From contig NZ_LMUK01000038.1 of assembly GCF_009766005.1 (NCBI RefSeq), forward strand, positions 179,195 to 243,194: 64,000 nt of DNA, given 5' to 3'. A program made the translations under genes and the position numbers. This stretch comes from Bradyrhizobium sp. S69. Lineage in GTDB: Bacteria; Pseudomonadota; Alphaproteobacteria; Rhizobiales; Xanthobacteraceae. The number at the start of each line of letters is the position of its first letter. The stretch's first letter is position 1. This document shows positions 25,250 to 33,300 of this stretch, one piece after another. The notes under the pieces are model-generated. The model ran no database searches. It saw only the letters and a program-made list of their open reading frames with translations, and was not told the origin of the DNA.

Positions 25250-26371
25250 ATGTCGGACTTTGAGCCTACCTCGCGGCCCCCTAACGGCCATCTCTTCACA
25301 GCGAGGAGTGTTCTTGCCGACGCGCCCTTCCGGCGAAAACCGCTGAGCACTTCCATCAAGGTGGTCGCGAGGGCAGCGCGTGCCGCCCTCGGTTTGCGTC
25401 CCGCCCAACAGCCCTTCGAATTGCCCGCGCGGCTGTTCGAACAACTGCCGTTTGCGGTTTATGTGTGTGACCGGGACGGCCTGGTGCTGCGATACAACCG
25501 CCGCGCTGCCGAACAATGGGGCCGGTCGCCCAAACCCGGCGATCCCAACGAACGGTTTTGCGGATCACATCGAATGTTCCGCCCCGACGGCAGTCTGCTC
25601 CCGCACCATCAATGCCCCATGGCGGATGTGCTGCGCACCGGCATCTCCGTGCGCGAACGGGAAGTCCACATCGAGCGACCTGACGGCGTGCGCGGCATCG
25701 CGCTCATCGACATCGAGGCCATCAAGGACGGCGACGGGAACATTGTCGGCGCGGTCAACTGCTTCCAGGATATAACGGAGCGCAAACGCAGCGAGGCGCA
25801 ATTCGTCAATCTCGCGCACGAGGCCGAGCATCGCGTCAAGAACATCTTGTCCACCGTGCTGGCGACGGTGCGTCTCTCTCGCGCCGATACGCCCGATGAT
25901 CTCAAGCACGTGATCGAAGGGCGCATCAATGCCCTCGCAAAGGTCCATGGGTTGTTCGTGCAGTCGCGCTGGACCGGAGCTGAGCTCCACACGCTGGTCA
26001 CGCAGGAGCTTTCGCCTTATAGCGGCGCCACAGAGGGGCGCGTGCGAATTGAGGGACCATCCTTGATGCTGGAGCCGAATGCGGCTCAGACGATTGCGAT
26101 CTCCCTGCATGAACTCGCCACCAACGCGGCAAAATACGGCTCGCTATCGGCAGCGGATGGCCGCGTTGAAGTCGCCTGGTCGCGTACGGCAGACCGGCGG
26201 CTCAGTTTGCGCTGGGTTGAATTCGGTGGGCCGACCGTCACGCCGCCCACCCACCGGGGGTTCGGCACGCGCGTGATAGAAAAGATAATTGTAGGCCAAC
26301 TGGGGGGTGAGGTGCATTTCGATTGGCGCGACCAGGGGCTGGCGTGCGAGATCGCCCTGCCGCTTGCCTAG
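25250..26371 (+). CDS. PAS domain HWE-family sensor histidine kinase
   Basis: A 373-residue soluble kinase. A PAS domain (about 60-175: FEQLPFAVYVCDRDGLVLRY and ending CFQDITERKRSEAQF) precedes the HWE phosphoacceptor region with His194 in AHEAEHRVKNILSTVLATVR. The ATPase domain has ELATNAAKYGSLS (N-box) and LRWVEFGGP, the WxE motif that names the family, then RGFGTRVIEKII. HWE kinases are abundant in Rhizobiales, and several feed the PhyR-EcfG general stress pathway; no partner regulator is beside it here. No membrane segment is seen. Confidence 0.9.
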   Translation: MSDFEPTSRPPNGHLFTARSVLADAPFRRKPLSTSIKVVARAARAALGLRPAQQPFELPARLFEQLPFAVYVCDRDGLVLRYNRRAAEQWGRSPKPGDPNERFCGSHRMFRPDGSLLPHHQCPMADVLRTGISVREREVHIERPDGVRGIALIDIEAIKDGDGNIVGAVNCFQDITERKRSEAQFVNLAHEAEHRVKNILSTVLATVRLSRADTPDDLKHVIEGRINALAKVHGLFVQSRWTGAELHTLVTQELSPYSGATEGRVRIEGPSLMLEPNAAQTIAISLHELATNAAKYGSLSAADGRVEVAWSRTADRRLSLRWVEFGGPTVTPPTHRGFGTRVIEKIIVGQLGGEVHFDWRDQGLACEIALPLA

Positions 26372-26604
26372 TGTTGTCGTCATCCTCCTGCCATCGCCTG
26401 TGAGAGTGAGGCGGCTGGCTCAGGCGGCCATTTGGCAGGCGGCTGCCTCGGTCCGGCACGGCCCGTGAACACTTTCACCTGAATGAGCAATATTGACCAG
26501 TGTGCGGCGTCTGAAGGCCGCATACTCGGTGATCACCGTCCGTCAGCGGCATCCACCGGTGACAGAGAGTTCGGTAACGCTCCCGCCCAATACGGGGAAG
26601 TGTC
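26372..26604. other. Intergenic region with a half-operator
   Basis: This gap holds no gene. At about 26,487-26,500 the sequence gcaatattgaccag repeats half of the palindrome at 24595. The rest presumably carries the promoter for the following small genes. Confidence 0.4.
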
Positions 26605-26829
26605 ATGACCTCCATTCCGCAATCCCTGACGACAATTGAGCGCCCGCGCTGTTCCCGCTGCCAAACGCGGATGATGCTGGAACGGGTATCATCGGGGCCG
26701 ATCGGCTTCGAACACCGGCTGTTCGAATGCCCCAAATGCGATCACGTTGAGATCAGCGTCATTTCATCCGATCCCTTCAAATCGAACGCGCTCGGTTGGC
26801 TTACCGGAGAACTCAGAACACCGAACTGA
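26605..26829 (+). CDS. Small zinc-ribbon-like protein (paralogue 2)
   Basis: This 74-residue relative of the 24704 protein has IERPRCSRCQTRMMLERVSS, FECPKCDHVEISVISSDPF and the end GWLTGELRTPN. The two C-x2-C pairs and the spacing are the same. GGGGAAG lies upstream of ATG 26605. The third paralogue starts 12 nt downstream, so the two are probably one transcript. Confidence 0.75.
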   Translation: MTSIPQSLTTIERPRCSRCQTRMMLERVSSGPIGFEHRLFECPKCDHVEISVISSDPFKSNALGWLTGELRTPN

Positions 26830-26841
26830 GGGAGCAACACA

Positions 26842-27024
26842 ATGCTGGATACACAAAACCAGGGGCCGCAATGCACCGCTTGCGGTTCACCGATGAAGTT
26901 GACGGCGATCGAGCCGAGTGCGTTCGGCCATGATTTGCGAACCTTTACCTGTCCGCATTGCAGAAGGGTTCAGCGGCATATTATCGAAAGTACCGCGACC
27001 GAGGCTTGGCCGAAGATGAGTTGA
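26842..27024 (+). CDS. Small zinc-ribbon-like protein (paralogue 3)
   Basis: A 60-residue protein with CTACGSPMKLTAIEPS and RTFTCPHCRRVQRHIIEST, so C-x2-C pairs as in the two others but with a shorter tail. GGAG lies 7 nt upstream of ATG 26842. It follows paralogue 2 closely. Function unknown; a metal-binding fold is inferred. Confidence 0.72.
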   Translation: MLDTQNQGPQCTACGSPMKLTAIEPSAFGHDLRTFTCPHCRRVQRHIIESTATEAWPKMS

Positions 27025-27036
27025 TCGGTGACATCG

Positions 27037-27237
27037 ATGTATCAGCGCGATGAGTGCATAAACCAGGCTTCCATCTGTCGAGAGCAGGCCAAGGCCGATC
27101 CTGCGCGTTACGACGATTGGATAGATCAGGCGACCGTGTGGCATCAGCGCGCCATCCAGGCCCGACGCGGGAAAGCGGTGACCTACGACATTCGTGATGG
27201 GCGTATGATCCCGAAGCGGCCACGTATCGATTCTTGA
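27037..27237 (+). CDS. Small hypothetical protein
   Basis: About 66 residues, MYQRDECINQASICREQAKA then DPARYDDWIDQATVWHQRAI, ending DGRMIPKRPRIDS. The layout (helical start, YDDWIDQA, WHQRA) resembles a small family I recall from Bradyrhizobium, without known function. ATG 27037 is preferred to GTG 27028. It follows the zinc-ribbon genes by 12 nt, so it likely shares their transcript. Confidence 0.6.
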   Translation: MYQRDECINQASICREQAKADPARYDDWIDQATVWHQRAIQARRGKAVTYDIRDGRMIPKRPRIDS

Positions 27238-27294
27238 TCGGGAGACTCTCGACCAATAGCTCGCGTTTGACCGATCGCCGCCATTTGCAATTAA

Positions 27295-27308
27295 AGACCG
27301 ATTGGTCT
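27295..27308. promoter_or_regulatory. TetR operator upstream of tetR gene
   Basis: agaccgattggtct: 5-bp arms agacc/ggtct around gatt. It overlaps a tatata -10-like run just before the ATG at 27321. The same core (gaccgattggtct) occurs at 27979-27991, upstream of the transporter. Confidence 0.75.
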
Positions 27309-27320
27309 ATATATACGACC

Positions 27321-27935
27321 ATGACACCGCAAACCCCCATGCCGTTGCCGCGTGGCCGGCCCCGTGGCTTCGACACGGAAGCCGCTGTCGAGCGTGCCAT
27401 GGCTGTGTTCTGGTCGCGCGGCTATCACGGCACGGCGCTTCCGGACCTGCTTCGGGCGACCAAGCTGTCGCGTGGCAGCCTTTATGCCGCCTTCGGGGGC
27501 AAGCACGCGCTGTTCCTGCGTGCGCTCGATCGCTATATCGCCGACGCGCTGGCGCGGATGGACGCAGAGCTCGATCCGCGCCACCCGCCGGTTGATGGTT
27601 TGCGGGCCTTGCTGGCGGGTTACGTCGACCGCACCAGCGGCGCCAGTGGCCGGCGTGGATGCCTGCTGGTGGCCACCGCGATGGAATTGGCCGATCACGA
27701 TCCGGATGTCGAAAGTCGCATCCGCGGTTTCTTCAAAGCCATGGAGACCAAGACCGCCGGCGCACTGTCGCGCGCGAAGGCCGCGGGCGAACTGGCGGCC
27801 GGTGTCGAGCCTGCAAGCGCCGCGCGCATACTGCTCTGCTTCGTCGAGGGACTTCGGGTGATCGGTAAAACCGGACCCGCACGAACCATGTCGCAAGCCA
27901 CCGCCGACGCTCTGCTCGACCGCTTCATCAGCTAG
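27321..27935 (+). CDS. TetR/AcrR family regulator
   Basis: A 204-residue repressor. The helix-turn-helix spans about residues 12-58 (RGRPRGFDTEAAVERAMAVF, WSRGYHGTALPDLLRATKLS, RGSLYAAFGGKHALF), followed by a ligand domain with GRRGCLLVATAMELADHDPD, typical of the YcdC/COG1309 group with a conserved Cys in GRRGCL. It probably represses itself and the downstream EamA exporter, because both promoters hold the same inverted repeat. ATG 27321 starts the homology; the frame is open upstream. Confidence 0.9.
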   Translation: MTPQTPMPLPRGRPRGFDTEAAVERAMAVFWSRGYHGTALPDLLRATKLSRGSLYAAFGGKHALFLRALDRYIADALARMDAELDPRHPPVDGLRALLAGYVDRTSGASGRRGCLLVATAMELADHDPDVESRIRGFFKAMETKTAGALSRAKAAGELAAGVEPASAARILLCFVEGLRVIGKTGPARTMSQATADALLDRFIS

Positions 27936-27977
27936 CTCAGCCCGCGGACGCTGCCCAGGTTATGCGCGCCTATATCT

Positions 27978-27991
27978 GGACCGATTGGTCT
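27978..27991. promoter_or_regulatory. TetR operator upstream of EamA gene
   Basis: ggaccgattggtct shares the core gaccgattggtct with the operator at 27295. It lies 15 nt before the transporter start, suited to repression. Confidence 0.75.
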
Positions 27992-28006
27992 TAAAAAGAG
28001 GATGCC

Positions 28007-28873
28007 ATGTCTTTCATTCAGATCGCCTGCGCGGTGCTGGTGCCGCTGCTCTGGGGCTATCAGTTCGTCGCCATCAAGGTGGGCGTGGTGCAGTTTCCGC
28101 CGCTTTTCTTTCTCGGATTGCGCTTCCTCGCCATGGCACTGCTGCTGATCCCTTTCGTCAAAAGACCGACACGTCAGGAGTTCGGCCCGATCGCTCTGAT
28201 CTCGGTCTTCCTGGGCGGACTGAATTTCGGATTGTTCTATGTGGGCATGGGGCTCGGTTCGGGCAGCATCTCTGCCGTCGCCTATCAACTCAACACGCCC
28301 TTCACCGTGCTGTTGGCGTGGCTGCTGCTGGCGGAGAGGCCGTCGCTGATGACGTCCGCCGGTGTGTTGCTCGCCTTCGGCGGTGTGGTGGTGTTGGCGG
28401 CCGGGCCGGGCCTGTCGGCAAATGCGTTACCGATCCTGCTGGTGGCCGGCGCAGCCTTCGCGTTCGCGGTCGCCAACGTCCTGACCAAGCGCCACGGCCC
28501 GTTCGATCCTTTGATGTTGACGGGGTGGTCGTCGCTTTTCACGGTGCCGCAGGTGATGTTGATGTCGCTGTTCACGGAACACGGACAACTGATGACCCTC
28601 GTCACGGCGGACGAACGTGGCTGGATGGCGCTCGCCTACACCATTTTCATCGGGGGAATTGCAGGCTTCGGCCTCTGGTTCTGGCTGATCGGGCGTTGCA
28701 CCATGGCCCGCGTGGCGCCGTTCGCCCTGCTGCTTCCGGTGTTCGCGCTGATCTCGAGCGTGTTGTTCCTCGGCGACCGCGTGACCCCGACATTGGCGAT
28801 CGGGGCGCTACTCGCGATCGCGGGCGTCGCCATCACGCAAGTGAGGCCGATCGCTCGACCGGATTTAACGTGA
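28007..28873 (+). CDS. EamA (DMT) family exporter
   Basis: A 288-residue protein with ten predicted helices in two EamA repeats: LVPLLWGYQFVAIKVGVVQF starts the first, TGWSSLFTVPQVMLMSLF lies in the second, and PVFALISSVLFLGDRVTP then IGALLAIAGVAITQ end it. LNTPFTVLLAWLLLAERPS is the typical end of repeat one. Members export amino acids or other small metabolites. The shared operator suggests control by the adjacent TetR protein. ATG 28007 has AGAGGA upstream. Confidence 0.9.
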   Translation: MSFIQIACAVLVPLLWGYQFVAIKVGVVQFPPLFFLGLRFLAMALLLIPFVKRPTRQEFGPIALISVFLGGLNFGLFYVGMGLGSGSISAVAYQLNTPFTVLLAWLLLAERPSLMTSAGVLLAFGGVVVLAAGPGLSANALPILLVAGAAFAFAVANVLTKRHGPFDPLMLTGWSSLFTVPQVMLMSLFTEHGQLMTLVTADERGWMALAYTIFIGGIAGFGLWFWLIGRCTMARVAPFALLLPVFALISSVLFLGDRVTPTLAIGALLAIAGVAITQVRPIARPDLT

Positions 28874-29030
28874 AGTCGCCTCTGACGACTTCCGCCATTG
28901 CGCAGCAACGATCGATCGGCATCGTGCAAGCGCTACGGCGGGAAAACGCATGACGATTCCATGGGAGTTATTAAACGACCATTAACCCGAGGGTAGCACC
29001 AATGGCCGCTACGCTGAGGAAGGATCGATC

Positions 29031-29405
29031 GTGAACCAGAGATCGTTTGGCCGTCGTGGGGATCCGCAGCCTTCATTCGGTCGTTCGATGGGGACAACCG
29101 AAACCGTGGCCCAAGCCGCGAGGGTCCCGTCCACCGCGCCCTCTATCGAGCGGCCCGTGCGCTTGCCGGAAAAAATCGAGCTCCCTTCGCTCGATGACGA
29201 ATTGCGACAATGGAAGCTTGCACGCAAACGAAACTTCGAGATCCCATGGCGTCCGCTTTCGCTGATGGCGACGCTGTGTTTCGGCATCGGCTCCTTCGTG
29301 TTGCCTGATTCAGTGAACGATAACGTAGAATGGCTGCTCTATGCTTTGGCGGCGGCGAGCCTGTATGCAGGCTTTCGTAAACGTCGCCGGGACACCAAGA
29401 GCTGA
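29031..29405 (+). CDS. Hypothetical protein with C-terminal membrane helices
   Basis: A 124-residue protein. The polar N-terminus contains RPVRLPEKIELPSLDDELRQ WKLARKRNFEIPWRP. Two hydrophobic segments (LSLMATLCFGIGSFVLP, and WLLYALAAASLYAGF) then end in RKRRRDTKS. I recall similar proteins in Bradyrhizobium; function unknown. GTG 29031 has AAGGA at proper distance. It is the last gene before a long repeat-rich gap. Confidence 0.7.
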   Translation: MNQRSFGRRGDPQPSFGRSMGTTETVAQAARVPSTAPSIERPVRLPEKIELPSLDDELRQWKLARKRNFEIPWRPLSLMATLCFGIGSFVLPDSVNDNVEWLLYALAAASLYAGFRKRRRDTKS

Positions 29406-29735
29406 TCTGATGGGTCGCTTGTCCGCTCATCTCACCCGCAAGCGTGGCCGTCACTGCGCTGAACACCATCCTTCGAGACGCGGCCAAGCGGCCGCTCCTC
29501 ACGGGCGAACGCAGCGCGTTCGTCCCGGGGATGACGCTTCTTTTTGCTTGCGCGCAAAATCTAATTTGTTGGCTCGATTCTATCTGATTTGGCCTGTCCA
29601 TCGCTTCACATCTCCACGACATTTCTGATTTTCAGAAATTATCCTTGACTCTCGGCCCAAATCAGCTGCTTATTCCCTGCCATCCCGTCCCGAGGAGAGG
29701 GGGCGTTGGCCATCGTCACTGACGTTGGGGCGGGG
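29406..29735. other. Gene-free stretch
   Basis: No gene is seen. A repeat-like segment (about 29,465-29,540: ccatccttcgagacg ... cgtcccggggatgacg) resembles short Bradyrhizobium palindromic repeats. An AT-rich patch follows at 29,560-29,660. Confidence 0.4.
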
Positions 29736-30088
29736 AGCGGTGGACGCGGATGCGCTTTTGACGAACGGCGCTGATGCGGACGGCAAAGTCGTGTGGTCCT
29801 GACGCCCCGATGGCAGGTGTCAAGTTCTTGAGAAGCTCACGCTTCTTAGGGACGACGGTGACAAGCAAGCCAGGTCTCGCCGGGGAGAGCACGATATAAG
29901 CTGTAAAACCATTGCGCAGGGAAGGCCGGACTGCTTCCGCTGAACCTGTATGCTCGTGTGCGTTTTTGTTTGCTACTTTTGCACGCGAGACCGCGGGTGC
30001 AGCGCGCACCCGGTCTTCCCTGCGCCCTCTCGTTTTTGGGGGCAAACGAATTTGCAAACCTCGGGCGGATGCCGTCGCGAGAATGCCC
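29736..30088 (+). repeat. Structured dispersed repeat element (about 350 nt)
   Basis: I recognise the phrases gacggcaaagtcgtgtgg, taagctgtaaaaccattgcg, cctgtatgctcgtgtgcg and aaacctcgggcggat as parts of an element repeated many times in Bradyrhizobium and relatives. A 16-bp long-range stem is visible: gcgcagggaaggccgg (29914-29929) against ccggtcttccctgcgc (30010-30025, one mismatch), with a nested stem cgggtgc/gcacccg. No protein is supported. Whether it is transcribed is unknown. Confidence 0.65.
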
Positions 30089-30195
30089 ACGTTCGTCATC
30101 GTCCGCGAAGGCGGACGATCCAGTATTCCGAGGCGTCAGTGATGGAATCGGAACTCGCGGCGTAATGGATACCCGCCTTCGCGGGTATGACGGCG
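30089..30195. repeat. Two short palindromic repeats
   Basis: Hairpins cgtccgc-gaag-gcggacg (about 30,099-30,118) and atacccgc-cttc-gcgggtat (about 30,169-30,189) follow the larger element. Both are common Bradyrhizobium-type repeat units by recollection. Confidence 0.65.
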
Positions 30196-30277
30196 GTGGG
30201 TGGAGTATCGTCATCAGCGTCATTTCGAGGAGCGAAGCGAAGCAAGCCTCTGTTCTCGGCCCGCTCTTCACCCAAAC

Positions 30278-30310
30278 GAAAACGGAGGCATCGCTGCCTC
30301 CGTTTCTTTA
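30278..30310 (-). terminator. Rho-independent-like terminator of the giant gene
   Basis: Arms aaacggaggca and tgcctccgttt with loop tcgc, followed on the minus strand by ttttcgttt. It lies 30 nt past the stop of the leftward gene at 30340. Confidence 0.75.
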
Positions 30311-30339
30311 TTCGCTATTCGCCACTCGCTATTCGCGGC

Positions 30340-33300
30340 TCATCCCAGCCGTCCCGCCGCATGCGCCAGCAGGGTGTAGACCATGCCGGTCTCGGAGGTG
30401 AGGTGGCTGCGCAGGGCCTGCGGGCCGCGCTCGTCGCGGGCGACTTCGTCGAGCAGGCGCTCGAACTCGGCGATGTAGCGGTCGACCGTCTGCTTGAAAT
30501 TGCGGTCGGCGCGATATTTGCGGGCGACCTCGTCAAAAGCCTTCTGGCCGGCCGGCGTGTAGAGCCGCTTGGTGAAGGCCTTGCTCTCGCCGCGCTGATA
30601 GCGATCCCACATCTCGGCGGCGAGGTTGCGATCCATCAGGCGTCCGATGTCGAGCGACAGGGATTCCAGCGGGTTGACGCTCGATGCCGGCGGCTGCGGC
30701 GGACGGCTGCGCGGGATCTCCGGATTGCCGGCGCCGGTGTCGGCGCGGTTGAGCAGGCCGGAAAGCCATCCGTCATTGCTGCCATCGGCACTGGCGGGAC
30801 TGACCGGCGGAGCTTCGGTGCGCCGCGGGGCGGGCATGCCGAGGTCCGGTGGCGGCAGGCTCGATGCGCTGCTGGCGGTTTCGCGCATCCGCGGCGCTGG
30901 CGGCGGGGGCGGCGGCGCGGAACGCGGGGCGGCGTAGGTTTCGCCACGTCCGCCGACGGTTGCCAGCATCGGCTCTTCCTCGCGCTGCACGCTGGCGCGG
31001 CCGCTGCTCGCGCTCACCACGTCGAGCCCGCGGCCGTGGCGCGCCACGATCCGGTTGAGCTCGGCCAGCGCCTCGATCTGATCGACGATTACCTTGCGCA
31101 TCTGCGAGGTGCTCTCGGCGGCTTCCTGCGGCATCTCCAGCACGCCACGGCGAAGTTCGTTGCGCGTGGCTTCCAGCTCGTGCTGCATTTCGCCGGCCAT
31201 CTGCTTCATGCTCGAGACCATGTTCGCGAACTTGTCGGCGGACTCCCGGAACATGGCGTCCGCTTCCTGAGTGCCCTGCTGGTAGAGCTGGCTCATGGTG
31301 TCGGCGGTGAGCCGGCGCTCTTCCTCGGCGGACTGACGGACCGCCTCGAACTGCCGGGTGATCGCAGCCGAACCGGCGCCGGCGGTTTCCGCCACCACGC
31401 GGGCGATGTCGCGGGCGCGCTCTTCGGCGGCCGCCAGCGATTCATCGAGCAGGCTGGTGAACCGCGACAGCCGCTGATCGAGATCGGTGGTTCGCAGATC
31501 GATGGTGGTGACCAGCGATTCCAGCGTCGCCTTGCGCTCGGCGACCGACGCGGTGGTGCTGCGGTTGCTTTGTTCGACCACGGTTGCGGCCTCGACCAGC
31601 GTCTTGCCGTGGGTTTCGAACTGGGTCGACAGCGTGCCGAGGTTATCCAGCGCTTCGGAGGTCTTGCCGTTGAACACGTTCAACTGGTCTTCCAGCGCCT
31701 GCGAGGCGATGCCGTTGCGCGAGGTGACGTCGTTCATCGCGGTGACGAAATCGGCGACACGGGTCACCAGCGCGCGCTCCAGCGAGTTGAGGTTGTCGTG
31801 GGCGCCGGTGAGCACTTCCTGCAGCAGGATATTGCCTTCACGCAGCCGCTCGAACAACGCCACCGTGTCGGTGCGCAGGATCTTGCTGGTTTCCTGCATC
31901 TCGGTGACCGCCGCGATCGAGACCTGACGCGACTGCTCGATCGCGGTCCGCGACGACAGCTCGAGGTCTTTCAGCGACTTGTTGACCGCCCCGGTGGCCA
32001 ATTCGCCGGCCGAGGTAATGGTTCGCGCGACGTCGCTGCCGTTGGTGGTCAACGACTGCGAGAAGGCCTGGCCGCGGGTTTCGATGGCGCGCAGCGCCTC
32101 CGACGTGACGCGGTCGATATCGAGCGTGAGCTGGCTGGTCTTGCCGCTGATGGCGTCGACCAGCGTCCCGCGCTTGCCGTCGATCATCTGCGACAGCCGA
32201 TCGGTCTGCTGCTGCACATAGGTGACGATTTCGTCGGTCTTGCCGGTCATGGTGGAACCGAACGAGCCGCTGGCGGCGAGCACCGAGCGCTCGATATCGG
32301 CCGAGGTCGACTTGATCTTGGAGCTGATCTCGTTCGACGCGGCGACCAGCGCGCTCTGTGCATTGACCGCCGAGGTCTGGATATTGTCGGTTGTGGTGAC
32401 GGTGACCACACCGAGCGAGCGCTCGATTTCGATGGAGATCGCTCTGATCTGGCTCGCAGCGTCGGACGAGGTCGCGGCGAACGAGCTTTGCGCCTCGCGG
32501 GCGCTGTTGAGGATCGAGGTCGCGGTATCCGCGCCGACCGCCGTCAGGGTGCGTTCGACATCGATCGCCAGCGACTTGACGTGGTTGGCGGCCTCCGAGG
32601 AAGCGCTGACCAGCATGCTCTGCGCGTCGCGGGCGCCGGAGGTGATCTGTTCGGCGGTGGCGGTGCCTGCCATCGACAGCGAGCGCTGCATGTCGGCAGC
32701 GAGCGACTTGACCTGGCTGGCCGCGTCGGCGGACGCCGTGACGAGAACGCTCTGGGCTTCGCGCGCCCCCGATGTGATCGTCTCTGCGGTCGACGTTCCC
32801 GCGCTCGACAGCGAGCGCTGCATGTCAGCGGCGAGCGACTTGACCTGGCTCGCAGCATCGGCGGAAGCCGTGACGAGAACGCTCTGGGCTTCGCGCGCCC
32901 CCGATGTGATCGTCTCCGCGGTGGACGTTCCCGCGCTCGACAGCGAACGCTGCACGTCGGCGGACAACGACTTGATCTGATTGGCCACTTCCGTGGAAGC
33001 CGAAAGCAGCGTGCCGTGGGCGTCGCGTGCGCCGGCGGTAATTGCGTCGGCGGTCGATGTTCCCGCCATCGACAGCGAGCGCTGGACATCGGCGGCGAGC
33101 GACTTGACCTGGCTCGCGGCATCCGCGGAAGCGGTGACCAACGTGGTCTGGACTTCACGGGCGCCCGACAGGATCGACGAGGCGGTAGCGCTGCCGGCGG
33201 CCGAGAGCGTTCGCTCGACGTCGGCCGACAGCAGCCTGATCTGGGTAGCCGCTTCCCCGGACGAGGCAACCAGGGTTGCCTGGGCTTCGCGGGCGCTGGT

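Noticed and set aside
29846-30401. Several frames of 70-147 codons in the gene-free region
   Set aside because: They lie over the dispersed repeats and palindromes and show no protein features.
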